Below, piece by piece: positions 1-10,266 of a stretch of DNA of 64,000 bases (positions within the stretch are counted from its first letter, which is position 1; every line of letters starts with the position of its first letter). Position numbers and translations under genes: made by a program. The notes below the pieces were generated by a model, which saw only the letters and a program-made list of their open reading frames with translations, ran no database searches and was not told the DNA's origin. Source of the stretch: an uncultured Solirubrobacteraceae bacterium (GTDB taxonomy: Bacteria; Actinomycetota; Thermoleophilia; Solirubrobacterales; Solirubrobacteraceae). The stretch spans positions 1-64,000 of the forward strand of contig CADCVR010000096.1 in NCBI GenBank assembly GCA_902806205.1, read 5' to 3'.

Positions 1-128
1 CGAGCCCCCGACGGCCGCGCAGCCCGGCATCGAGCCGGGGCCGGCCAGCCCGACCCACCCTTGAGCGCCCGGACCCCCTGCCCTCGGCGACCCACCGACC
101 GCGCCCGCCGTCCGTCGTGGGCCGCGGC

Positions 129-422
129 TCAGCCGACCCGGTCGCCGAGCCTCGCGTCCGGCGCCGGATCGAGCAGGAGCACGACTCCGTCTGAGTAGGT
201 CCCGAGCACCAGGCATTCGCTCATGAACCTGCCGATCTGCTTCGGCGGGAAGTTCACCACCGCGACCACGAGCCGGCCCTCGAGCTCCTCCCGCGGATAG
301 TTCGTGATCTGCGCCGACGAGCGGCGCTCGCCGATCTCGGGTCCGAAGTCGAGCCGCAGACGCCAAGCGGGACGCCGCGCCTCGGGGAAGTCGCTGACTT
401 CGAGGATCCGCCCCACGCGCAT
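129..422 (-). CDS. CsaA/YgjH-like tRNA-binding (OB-fold) domain protein
   Basis: 97 aa; VGRILEVSDFPEARRPAWRLRLDFGPEIGERRSSAQITNYPREELEGR..VVNFPPKQIGRFMSECLVLG matches the CsaA-type tRNA_bind pattern. Confidence 0.75.
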   Translation of the reverse strand: MRVGRILEVSDFPEARRPAWRLRLDFGPEIGERRSSAQITNYPREELEGRLVVAVVNFPPKQIGRFMSECLVLGTYSDGVVLLLDPAPDARLGDRVG

Positions 423-466
423 GTCGACGCGGGCGAACTCCTCGAACGCCAGGGGCTCCGCGTCGC

Positions 467-1141
467 TCAGGGCCGCTCACCTCCGAAGCGGAACGAGCGC
501 AGCGGCCCCTTCATCTGCCCGGAGGTCCCGACGGCGTCGACCGACGGCGTGGCCTTGGAGTACCGCGACAGGAGGGTGAGCACGACGCCCTCGCGCGGCT
601 GGGCGGGCGGCTCGAGCTCGGGAAGCAGGAAGAAGCGCTTGCCGTAGTAGAGGCGGCCGTCGATGCGCGTCTGGAACAGGAGCTGGTGGCCGGGAAGCTC
701 GTTGATGCGCGCCCGGCCGTCCCCGCGGTAGCGGAACTCCGTCGGGAACCTCGCGCGCAGCCGCACCACCTCACGCGCGGCCAGAACCGGCAGCAGCCCA
801 GCCTGGTCACCCGTGTAGGGCGCGAGCCGCAGCGGAGCGACGGTGAAGCGCTCGTCGGTCTTGGCGCCGGCGACCGTCTGCAGCCGCAGCGTCTCCCCCG
901 CGCGCGGCGGCACGCGCTCCAGGCCGTCGCGGTGGCCCAGCGTGAAGGCGACCGGTTCGCGGACGACCACGTCGTTGGTCAGTTCGGAGCCCGTCGAGAG
1001 CGCGATTCGCGCGCACTGCACGACCACGAACACGGCAAAGAGGGCAAGGAGGACGCGTTGCGTCCGGCGAACCGGCCAGCGCAGCCGGGGGGCCAGCACG
1101 TCGGGCAGGCCGGGGCCGAACTCGGGGCGCAGGGTCGCCAT
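467..1141 (-). CDS. hypothetical membrane-anchored protein
   Basis: 224 aa ORF with N-terminal hydrophobic segment (RVLLALFAVFVVVQCARIAL); TACACT box 10 nt upstream of ATG. Confidence 0.6.
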   Translation of the reverse strand: MATLRPEFGPGLPDVLAPRLRWPVRRTQRVLLALFAVFVVVQCARIALSTGSELTNDVVVREPVAFTLGHRDGLERVPPRAGETLRLQTVAGAKTDERFTVAPLRLAPYTGDQAGLLPVLAAREVVRLRARFPTEFRYRGDGRARINELPGHQLLFQTRIDGRLYYGKRFFLLPELEPPAQPREGVVLTLLSRYSKATPSVDAVGTSGQMKGPLRSFRFGGERP

Positions 1142-1349
1142 GGGTGGCAGCAGTGTAGGACGGCGGACGCCGGCGCCGGGAAGCGCCTGGCAACCTCACA
1201 ACGGTGCGGAGACGCGCCGCATTTCCCGCTGGACGCAGAGGTCAAACATTGATAATTTGCGCGCTGTCGCAGGGTTAGCCGATGCCCGGGGGGGCGGACT
1301 GGACGGCTTGCACGCCGGCGACACCGTCAACATCGGACAAGGGAGGCCT

Positions 1350-1880
1350 ATGAGAAAAGGAACGATCGGTGTCGCGCTGGTCACCGTGGCCGCCGTGGCG
1401 GCGGCGCCGGCCGTCGCCGCGGTCACCACGACGACGAAGCCGAGGATCGAGGCGCTCGGAGGGGCGTCGTTCGTGAAGAACCGGTACATCCAGGACAAGC
1501 AGCGCTTCAACAAGGACGTGTACCAGCTGAAGTCCGGCACGAAGATCCAGCTCGCGAGCAAGACCGAGGAGGAGCCGCACACCGTGTCGGTGGTCAACAA
1601 GTCCGACCTCCCGAAATCCATCCGGGACTTCGGCAAGTGCTTCGGGGGCGGGGTCTGCGCCGACCTGGAGAAGGCGCACGGCGCCCCCAAGGACGGGCAG
1701 GGCCCGCCGAAGAAGCCGCTCGTCAACAAGGGTGCGACCGGCCTCGACACGAGGGGCGACTCGATTGCGCTCGCTCCGGGGGGCAAGGGCAGCGTCATCC
1801 TGTCGGCGAAGAAGGGCAGCACGCTCTATCTGTTGTGCATCATCCACCCGTGGATGCAGGCCAAGATCACGGTCAAGTAG
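1350..1880 (+). CDS. secreted cupredoxin/plastocyanin-like protein
   Basis: GGGAGG SD, signal peptide, C-terminal YLLCIIHPWMQAKITVK (Cys-x2-His-x2-Met type-1 Cu motif). Confidence 0.75.
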   Translation: MRKGTIGVALVTVAAVAAAPAVAAVTTTTKPRIEALGGASFVKNRYIQDKQRFNKDVYQLKSGTKIQLASKTEEEPHTVSVVNKSDLPKSIRDFGKCFGGGVCADLEKAHGAPKDGQGPPKKPLVNKGATGLDTRGDSIALAPGGKGSVILSAKKGSTLYLLCIIHPWMQAKITVK

Positions 1881-1885
1881 GGACC

Positions 1886-2848
1886 GTGTCCGGACGGATC
1901 CGGGGGGGTTCTGCGCATCGCGGAGCCCCCCGCCGCCTGCTCCTTCTCACCGCGCTGGCGCTCGTCGCCCTGTGGGCCTTCGACGCCTCGAGCGCAGCCG
2001 GCGCGACGCGGGAGTACTGGATCGGGGCCACGCCGACGACATGGAACGTCGTGCCCAACGGCCGCGACGCGATCACGAACACGCGCTACGGCAACGAGAC
2101 GATCCTGCCGACCGTCACCTACCGCCGCTACACGCGCGGATGGAAGACGCTGCTGCGCAACTCCCCCGCCGAGAACGTCGACTCCGACCGCATCCCGGGG
2201 CCGCTGCTGCGCGCCCGCGTCGGGGACCGCATCCTCGTGCACTTCAAGAACTTCGACACCGTCTTCAAGCGCTCCCATTCCATGCACTTCCACGGGGTGA
2301 GCTACAAGCCGTCGTCCGACGGCGCCTACCTGCCCGGCTTCTCCGGCCGTGACGGCGAGGTCAAGCCCGGTCAGACGTGGACCTACGTCCTCCGTGCCGG
2401 TCCGCAGTCGGCGGGCTTCTGGCCCTACCACGACCATTCGACCTCGATGCACGAGTCGCTCGCGGGCGGCATGTACGGGGGCCTCTCGATCCTCGGCCGC
2501 CGTGAGCGCGCGCCGGACCGCGAATTCGTGGTGGTGTTCGCGCCGACGGGCGACTTCCAGACGATCAACGGGCACGCCTTCGTGGGCAACACGCCGGTCT
2601 ACAGCGCCCGGGTCGGCCAGACCGTGCAATGGAACGTCATGGCGATCGGCTCCGAGCATCACACGTTCCACGTGCACGGCCACCGCTGGCTCGAGAACGG
2701 CATCCCGCGCGACACGCACACCGTCGGTCCGGCGGAGAGCTTCCGCTTCCGCTACCGCGAGGACGCGCCGGGCACCTGGTACTACCACTGCCACGTCGAG
2801 GACCACATGGAGCGCGGCATGATCGGCGTCTACCAGGTGAGGCGATGA
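1886..2848 (+). CDS. secreted multicopper oxidase (short, two-domain size)
   Basis: GTG start; HFHGVSY, WPYHDHSTSMHES, HTFHVHGHRW and WYYHCHVEDHMERGM copper-ligand motifs; about 320 aa. Confidence 0.87.
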   Translation: MSGRIRGGSAHRGAPRRLLLLTALALVALWAFDASSAAGATREYWIGATPTTWNVVPNGRDAITNTRYGNETILPTVTYRRYTRGWKTLLRNSPAENVDSDRIPGPLLRARVGDRILVHFKNFDTVFKRSHSMHFHGVSYKPSSDGAYLPGFSGRDGEVKPGQTWTYVLRAGPQSAGFWPYHDHSTSMHESLAGGMYGGLSILGRRERAPDREFVVVFAPTGDFQTINGHAFVGNTPVYSARVGQTVQWNVMAIGSEHHTFHVHGHRWLENGIPRDTHTVGPAESFRFRYREDAPGTWYYHCHVEDHMERGMIGVYQVRR

Positions 2849-3744
2849 GCGCGCCGCGGCTCCGGCTCGCGAGCGTTTTGGTGGCCCTCGCCGCGGCCGT
2901 GCCGGCGGTCGCGCTCGCGCAGCCGGGAAGCGACGGCGTGCACCGAGGCGGCAACGGACAGGACCCGGGCGAGCCGCCGCTCGTCGCGATCTCCGCCACC
3001 GCGATGGATCCCTCTCGCGTGGGGGTGCTCGCCGGAGAGCGCGTCGCCTGGGTGAACGCGTCGATCCGCGAGCATACGGTCACGTCGAGGGACGGACTGT
3101 TCGACTCCTCCCGCCTCAAGCCCGGCCGGCGCTTCGCGCACACGTTCACCGGCGCCGGGTCGTTCGCGTACTTCTGCCGCATCCATCCAAACATCCAGGG
3201 CACCGTGGACGTCGCCGACGTGCTGCTGCACGCGCACGCGGACCGGCTCGTCCGCGGCGACGAGATCGCGCTCGACGGACGCACCCACCCCGGCGACGAA
3301 GCCGTCACGATCGAACGCGACTCCGGCGGCGGCTTCGCAGCCGTGGCCACGGTGCCCCGAGCCGCGGGCGGATCCTTCAGCGCCCGTCTCGTCGCGGATG
3401 CGTCGGCGACCTACCGCGCCGTCGCGGGCGCCGACGTGAGCGCGCCGGTGCGGGTGGAGGTCGCGCCGGCGCGGAGGCTGACGGTGTCGGCCGAGCGCGG
3501 ACGCCGTCGCCAGCTCGTGCGGGTCGCAGTCAGCCCGCCGCTGCCGGGCGGCACGGTGCACCTGCAGCGCAACCTCAAGGAGCGCTTCGGTTGGTGGACG
3601 ATCCGCCGCGCGCGCCTGGCCGGCGGGCGCACGGCCGCGATCGGCCTGCCGCGCGGCTCGAGGGCAGCCGTGCGCGTCGTGCTCACCCAGCCCGACGGGG
3701 AGACCAAGCTGGCCGTCAGCCGAACCGTGCGTCTGCCCGGCTGA
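2845..3744 (+). CDS. cupredoxin-domain secreted protein
   Basis: ATGA overlap with the MCO gene; signal peptide; HTVTSRDGLFDSSRLKPG...YFCRIHPNIQGTVDV cupredoxin signature plus C-terminal beta-rich region. Confidence 0.8.
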   Translation: MSAPRLRLASVLVALAAAVPAVALAQPGSDGVHRGGNGQDPGEPPLVAISATAMDPSRVGVLAGERVAWVNASIREHTVTSRDGLFDSSRLKPGRRFAHTFTGAGSFAYFCRIHPNIQGTVDVADVLLHAHADRLVRGDEIALDGRTHPGDEAVTIERDSGGGFAAVATVPRAAGGSFSARLVADASATYRAVAGADVSAPVRVEVAPARRLTVSAERGRRRQLVRVAVSPPLPGGTVHLQRNLKERFGWWTIRRARLAGGRTAAIGLPRGSRAAVRVVLTQPDGETKLAVSRTVRLPG

Positions 3745-3780
3745 GCCCCACCGGGCCCGAAGGCCTCGCCGGTGCCCGGG

Positions 3781-4062
3781 CTACCCGCCGACGGAGAACA
3801 TCGCGTCGAGGTCGTGCCGGCTGAACGCCTCGAAGGCCACCATCGTCTGGGTGCGCAAGACTCCGGGCAGCTGCAGCAGCTGCGCGGTGATCACGTCGGC
3901 GAGCAGCTCGTGGCGCGGGACGCGGACGATCGCCACGAAGTCCCAGTCGCCGGTCACCGACCAGGCCTCCTGCACTCCCTCGAGGTCGGCGAGGATGCCC
4001 CCGAACGTCGGCATCGCGGACCGCTCGACTTCCACGAGGACGATGGCGTGGGTGACGCTCAC
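3781..4062 (-). CDS. Lrp/AsnC ligand-binding (RAM) domain protein, stand-alone
   Basis: 93 aa, AIVLVEVERSAMPTFGGILADLEGVQEAWSVTGDWDFVAIVRV..; no HTH. Confidence 0.8.
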   Translation of the reverse strand: MSVTHAIVLVEVERSAMPTFGGILADLEGVQEAWSVTGDWDFVAIVRVPRHELLADVITAQLLQLPGVLRTQTMVAFEAFSRHDLDAMFSVGG

Positions 4063-4733
4063 GCCGAGTACGTCCCGTCAACCTCGAGCACCTCGACGCG
4101 CGCGTGGCCCGCGGCCTCCACCTCCGACTTGAACGCCTGGGCGTCGGTCGCGATGGGCGGGAAGGTGTTGTAGTGCTGCGGGATGACCACGTCGGCGCCG
4201 ATGAGCCCCGCGGCGACCACGGCGTCCTCGCGGTCCATCGTGTAGTGGCCGCCGATGCAGATGATCGCGATGTCGATCTTCCGCCGCCGGCCCGGGAGCG
4301 CCAGATCGGAGAAGAGCGCCGTGTCGCCGGTGTCGTAGATGACCTTCCCGCCCATGTCGATCACCAGGCCGGCGGGCGGCGTGACCGTTCCCTTCGGCGT
4401 CGTGGAGGTGTGGAAGGCGGGCGTCAGCCGCACGGAGCCCCAGTCGTAGGTCGCGGTGCCCCCGATGTTCGTGTCGATGACCTCGACGCCCTCCTGGCCG
4501 ACCTCGGCCGCGATCTCGGTGATCGCCTGGACGGTGGCCCCCGTGCGCTTGGCGATCGCCACCACGTCGCCGAAGTGGTCCGCGTGGCCGTGGGTCAGCA
4601 GGATCGCGTCGGCCTCGAGCGCGTCGGCCTCGACGGTGGCAGCGGGATTGCCGGTGATGAACGGGTCGATCAGGACGGTGACGCCGTCGTGCTTGAACTC
4701 GAAGGCGGCGTGGCCGAGCCAGCGGATGTCCAT
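4059..4733 (-). CDS. metal-dependent hydrolase, UPF0173/MBL fold
   Basis: MDIRWLGHAAFEFKHDGVTVLIDPF, LTHGHADHFGD motif. Confidence 0.92.
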   Translation of the reverse strand: MDIRWLGHAAFEFKHDGVTVLIDPFITGNPAATVEADALEADAILLTHGHADHFGDVVAIAKRTGATVQAITEIAAEVGQEGVEVIDTNIGGTATYDWGSVRLTPAFHTSTTPKGTVTPPAGLVIDMGGKVIYDTGDTALFSDLALPGRRRKIDIAIICIGGHYTMDREDAVVAAGLIGADVVIPQHYNTFPPIATDAQAFKSEVEAAGHARVEVLEVDGTYSA

Positions 4734-4738
4734 GGGGT

Positions 4739-5089
4739 CTAGGTCTCCTCGGGAGGGGTCGGGGTGGTGTCGATCGGGCCGTTCGCGAGCACCCGGGCGA
4801 GCTCAAAGCCGACCGTGGCACCCACGAGCATCCCGAGCCGGGTCTCCTCGGCCAGGAGGGTGCGGAACGCGAGGAGCCGCTGCTCGAGCGGTTCGGCCTG
4901 GGCGGCCTGGGCCACCGAGGCACCCGAGGCGGTCAGGTACCCGCCCGCGTCGAGCGCCTCGTTGAGGATGCGCTGGAGTGCCGGAGCCGCGTGGGTGACG
5001 ACCTCCTGCGCGTGCTTCAAGCGGTCGGGATCTGACAGGACCTCGACGGCGGCGTCGACTTGCTCGGCGGTGAACCGCGAATCTGACAC
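4739..5089 (-). CDS. conserved hypothetical protein
   Basis: 116 aa; GTG start preceded by TAGACT -10 box at 7 nt; same strand and adjacent to downstream MBL gene. Confidence 0.6.
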   Translation of the reverse strand: MSDSRFTAEQVDAAVEVLSDPDRLKHAQEVVTHAAPALQRILNEALDAGGYLTASGASVAQAAQAEPLEQRLLAFRTLLAEETRLGMLVGATVGFELARVLANGPIDTTPTPPEET

Positions 5090-5098
5090 GCGGTCGAG

Positions 5099-5168
5099 TC
5101 TAGGAGGCGGTTGACGGATCGCCGTGTGGTCGTTTCAGAGCCGCATCGCCCGTGCCAGGCGTCGCGCG
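5099..5168. repeat. left-end fragment of interspersed TIR element family (copy D)
   Basis: CTAGGAGGCGGTTGACGGATCGCCGTGTGGTCG...AGAGCCGCATCGCCCGTGCCAGGCGTCGCGCG is closely similar to the left half of copy B (10547-10616); the right half is absent. Confidence 0.8.
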
Positions 5169-5180
5169 CGTCCAGGCCGC

Positions 5181-5951
5181 TCAGCGGGGCTTGACGCGTG
5201 CGAGCAGGAGGCCCGCGAGGACCCCCACGACGACACCCCAGATCCCCGCGAGTGCCGAGTAGCCGAAGCCGGAGATCGGCAGCGCGACGACGACGAGTCC
5301 GATGACGAACACCGCCAGCAGGTCGGCGTCGTCGTCTTCCTGCGGGCGCTGCCGGCGGGCCAAGAGCACAGGGACGACCCAGGCCGACAGGAACGCCAGG
5401 GCTCCGGCGTTGGCGCCGAGGACGAGAGGAGTGGGGTCCAGCCCCGCGACGAGCGCGGCGCCACCCGAGGCCGACAACAGCCACAGGGCGAGCAGCAGCA
5501 GCGACCCGTGGCGCCGCTCGAGCAGCGCACCGAAGATCGCCACACAGAGCAGGCACGCGAACTGCCCGAAGGCGCCGACGTGCACGAACGGGGTGGTGAA
5601 GATGCGCCACACCTGCTCCCCGGGTGGGCCGACGAGCGCGATGTCCCCCCGGCCGACGTAGGCCAGCACCAGGAAGCCGAGCGCCCCGAGCACGACGAGG
5701 GCGATCGTCACGTACGGGCGCTGGTCCTCGTCGGCGCGGACGCCCGGGATCTCGCCGGGCGCGAGCCTGCCGAGCGACGGCTTCTGCGGCCGGCGGCGCT
5801 CCTTGGGACGCGCCTCCCCGGCCGACTCGCGCGGGATGTCCGGCGCCCGCTTGCGCAGCCGGCTGCCGCAGTAGGGGCACTCCGTGACGTACGGGCTCAC
5901 CTCCGAACCGCAGTTCTTGCAGACCACGAACAGATCGGGGGCGCCGGCCAT
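5181..5951 (-). CDS. zinc-ribbon + rhomboid-like membrane protein, probably catalytically inactive
   Basis: CKNCGSEVSPYVTECPYCGSRL zinc ribbon, then multiple TM segments with rhomboid-like arrangement; expected GxSG reads GANAG. Confidence 0.72.
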   Translation of the reverse strand: MAGAPDLFVVCKNCGSEVSPYVTECPYCGSRLRKRAPDIPRESAGEARPKERRRPQKPSLGRLAPGEIPGVRADEDQRPYVTIALVVLGALGFLVLAYVGRGDIALVGPPGEQVWRIFTTPFVHVGAFGQFACLLCVAIFGALLERRHGSLLLLALWLLSASGGAALVAGLDPTPLVLGANAGALAFLSAWVVPVLLARRQRPQEDDDADLLAVFVIGLVVVALPISGFGYSALAGIWGVVVGVLAGLLLARVKPR

Positions 5952-6109
5952 CCGCCAACGATCATAGGCGCCGCCCAGCGCCGGCGTGGCGGAAGCTGCT
6001 GCTACCGTCATGGCGATGGGCGACGTTCGTCGCCCGTGAGGTCTTGTTCTTTCCCAGCTGCGAGTTCGGGTCAGTCGAAGTCCTCCCGAACTAAGTTGAA
6101 GGGACATGC

Positions 6110-7375
<1,266 letters not shown>

Positions 7376-7412
7376 GGCGCGGCGCGTCCGGCCCGGGCTC
7401 CGGGACGCCGGG

Positions 7413-8522
7413 CTACGGCGCGGTGGCCGCCACGATCTCGCGCATGACCTCGCGCAGGTCGCGGTTGACCTCGTAGACGACGATCTGGCGGTGGGCGCCC
7501 GTCCCGCGGTCGAGGAGGTCTTGGACGCCGTCGAGCGCTTCGGCGGACCCGAGGTCCTCCGCGTGCGGCCGCAGGCGCTCGAGGAGCCGGGCCGCGAGCG
7601 CCTTCGCGGTGATGCGCTGGTTCGTGGGCAGGTCGACGAGCTCGCCGTCCATGCCGTGGCGGGCCGCCAGCCACTTGTTCTCGTCGAGCATCTGCCACGG
7701 ATACTTCGTGAGCGGCAGCCCCGCGTCGTAGTGCTCGGCGAGCTCCTTGACCATCGCCTGGATGAGCGCGGTGAGGCCGAGCGTGTGCTCCACCCGGGTC
7801 TGTGCGTCGCAGGCCCGGATCTCCACGGTGCCGAGGCGTGGGTGGGGGCGCACGTCGTACCAGAGGTAGGTGTAGTCCTCCATCACGCCGGAATCGACCA
7901 TGAACCTGATCTCGGCCTCGTAGTGCGCCCAGTCGTCGTAGGCCGGCGGAATGCCGACCCGCGGGAACGCCCGGAAGATCGGCGTCCGGGTGCTCATCAG
8001 CCCCGAGGCGTCCCCGCGCCAGAACGGGGAGTTCGCGCTGAGCGCTTGGAGGATCGGGACGTGGACGCGCATCCCGTTGGCGACGTGGATCGCCTTCTCC
8101 GGGTCGTCGATGCCCACGTGCACGTGCAGGCCGAAGATGAGCTCCTGGCGGGCGACGAAGCGCAGCGCGTTGATCAGGTCGCGGTAGCGCGGGCGCTGGA
8201 CGATGCGCTGGTGCTCCCACATCGCGAACGGATGGGTGCCGGCCGAGCCGATCCGCAGCCCCTCCCGCGCGGCGATCTCACGGACCTGGAGGCGCAGGGC
8301 CCGCAACTCGACGCCGGCCTCGGCGACCCCACGGCAGGGCTTCGTGGCGATCTCCAGCACGCTTTCCATGAGCTCGGGCTTGATCTCGTGGTGCGGAGCG
8401 GCGGCCAGCAGCGTCTCGATGGCGTTGACGAGGTCGAAGCCGTCGTCGGCGACGATCATGAGCTCCTCCTCGATGCCGATCGAGTACGACCCCAGTCCCG
8501 TCGGAGAGAAGGAGTGCTCCAT
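7413..8522 (-). CDS. carboxylate-amine ligase, YbdK-type (glutamate-cysteine ligase 2 family)
   Basis: SIGIEEELMIVADDGFDLVNA..., HPFAMWEHQRIVQRPRY, FGLHVHVGIDD. Confidence 0.9.
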   Translation of the reverse strand: MEHSFSPTGLGSYSIGIEEELMIVADDGFDLVNAIETLLAAAPHHEIKPELMESVLEIATKPCRGVAEAGVELRALRLQVREIAAREGLRIGSAGTHPFAMWEHQRIVQRPRYRDLINALRFVARQELIFGLHVHVGIDDPEKAIHVANGMRVHVPILQALSANSPFWRGDASGLMSTRTPIFRAFPRVGIPPAYDDWAHYEAEIRFMVDSGVMEDYTYLWYDVRPHPRLGTVEIRACDAQTRVEHTLGLTALIQAMVKELAEHYDAGLPLTKYPWQMLDENKWLAARHGMDGELVDLPTNQRITAKALAARLLERLRPHAEDLGSAEALDGVQDLLDRGTGAHRQIVVYEVNRDLREVMREIVAATAP

Positions 8523-8552
8523 CGCGCGGGACCCTACCCAGACGTGCCCGGG

Positions 8553-8564
8553 TAGGCTCGGACC
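8553..8564 (+). promoter_or_regulatory. putative leaderless promoter -10 box (TAGGCT) of the aldolase gene
   Basis: TAGGCT followed by 6 nt then ATG at 8565; divergent TAGGGT 8 nt from the start of the opposite gene. Confidence 0.5.
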
Positions 8565-9647
8565 ATGGCCACCCGCGAGCTCTCCAGCACGCGCCTCGAG
8601 GAGCTTCTCGGCGCGGACAAGCATCTGCTCACCCACGAGTGCCGGACGATCGCGTCCGAGCGACTCCATCTGCCCGGTCCCGACTTCGTCGACCGCGTCT
8701 GGATCGACTCCGATCGCAGCCCGCAGACGCTCGGCAAGCTCCACTGGCTGGCCAACTCGGGGCGCCTGGCGGGGACGGGCTACGTCTCGATCCTTCCCGT
8801 CGACCAGGGCATCGAGCACTCCGCAGGCGCGTCCTTTGCGCCGAACCCTGACTATTTCGATCCCGGGAAGCTCGTCGAGCTCGCCCTCGAGGGCGGTTGC
8901 AACGCGGTGGCCTCGACGGTCGGCGTGCTCGGCGCAGTCTCCCGCCGGTACGCCCACCGGCTGCCGTTCATCTGCAAGCTCAACCACAACGAGTTCCTGA
9001 GCTACCCCAACGCCTACGACCAGATCCGCTTCTCCTCGGTGCAGCGCGCCTGGGACCTCGGCGCGGCCGGTGTCGGCGCCACGGTCTACTTCGGCTCGCA
9101 GGAGTCGCGCCGGCAGCTCGTGGAGGTCGCCCAGGCCTTCGAGCAGGCGCACCGGCTCGGGATGTTCACGGTCCTGTGGTGCTACCTGCGCAACCCGGCC
9201 TTCAAGGTCGAGGGCGTCGACTACGCGGCCTCGGCCGACATCAGCGGCCAGGCCAACCACCTCGGCGTGACGATCCAGGCCGACATCATCAAGCAGAAGC
9301 TGCCGGAGAACAACGGCGGCTTCAACGTCCTCGCCAAGTCCGAGCCGTACGGCAAGACGAGCAAGCTGGTCTATTCCGACCTGACCACCGAGAACCCCAT
9401 CGACCTCACGCGCTACCAGGTGGCCAACTGCTACATGGGGCGCTCGGGGCTCATCAACTCCGGCGGCGCCTCCTCGGGCGAGTCTGATCTGGCCGAGGCG
9501 GTCCGGACCGCCGTGATCAACAAGCGCGCCGGTGGGACCGGACTCATCTCGGGGCGCAAGGCCTTCCAGCGGCCGATGGCGGAAGGCGTCGGCCTGCTGA
9601 ACGCCATCCAGGACGTCTATCTGTCACCCGAGGTCACGATCGCGTAG
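8565..9647 (+). CDS. class I fructose-bisphosphate aldolase (DhnA/FbaB type)
   Basis: 360 aa; [42 protein letters not shown]. Confidence 0.92.
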   Translation: MATRELSSTRLEELLGADKHLLTHECRTIASERLHLPGPDFVDRVWIDSDRSPQTLGKLHWLANSGRLAGTGYVSILPVDQGIEHSAGASFAPNPDYFDPGKLVELALEGGCNAVASTVGVLGAVSRRYAHRLPFICKLNHNEFLSYPNAYDQIRFSSVQRAWDLGAAGVGATVYFGSQESRRQLVEVAQAFEQAHRLGMFTVLWCYLRNPAFKVEGVDYAASADISGQANHLGVTIQADIIKQKLPENNGGFNVLAKSEPYGKTSKLVYSDLTTENPIDLTRYQVANCYMGRSGLINSGGASSGESDLAEAVRTAVINKRAGGTGLISGRKAFQRPMAEGVGLLNAIQDVYLSPEVTIA

Positions 9648-9742
9648 CCGCACGCGCGGCCTGCCGCGTCCCGCGCGCAGCTTCGCGCGCCGTCTGCAAC
9701 ACCTCCTGCACGGCGACCGGAGCGTTCCCTAGCGTGCGGTCG

Positions 9743-10252
9743 ATGGAGCTCCGCACCGCAGCAGTGCTGCTCGTGCTGGCCGCGCTCGCGGCCGGCTTCG
9801 GCGACCAGCTGGGTCTCCTCGATCGCCTCGGCGGCTCGCCTGAGCCGCCGGGAGTCGCGCGGGTCGAGCGCGTCGTCGACGGCGACACCATCCGGGTGCG
9901 GCTCGACGGACGGCAGGAGACCGTGCGCTACATCGGGGTGGACACGCCTGAGACCAAGAAGCCGGGAACCCCCGTGGAGTGCTTCGGCAAGCGCGCCTCG
10001 GCGGAGAACGAGCGGCTCGTCGAGGGCGAGCGCGTGCGGCTCGAGGCAGGCGCGGAGCCCCGCGACCGCTACGGGCGCCTGCTGGCCTACGTCCACCGTG
10101 AGCCAGACGACGTCTTCGTCAACGAGCGCCTCTTGCGCGGTGGCTTCGCACGGACGCTCACCATCGCGCCGAACGACCGCTACGAGGGGCGGTTTCGCCT
10201 GGCCGAGGCCCGCGCGCAGGGGGCGCGGGCCGGGCTGTGGGGGCAGTGTTAG
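9743..10252 (+). CDS. thermonuclease (SNase-like) family protein
   Basis: VERVVDGDTIRVRLDGRQETVRYIGVDTPETKKPGTPVECFGKRAS...DRYGRLLAYV; start at 9743 supported by TAGCGT box 7 nt upstream. Confidence 0.87.
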   Translation: MELRTAAVLLVLAALAAGFGDQLGLLDRLGGSPEPPGVARVERVVDGDTIRVRLDGRQETVRYIGVDTPETKKPGTPVECFGKRASAENERLVEGERVRLEAGAEPRDRYGRLLAYVHREPDDVFVNERLLRGGFARTLTIAPNDRYEGRFRLAEARAQGARAGLWGQC

Positions 10253-10266
10253 GTACCCTTGGGCGA

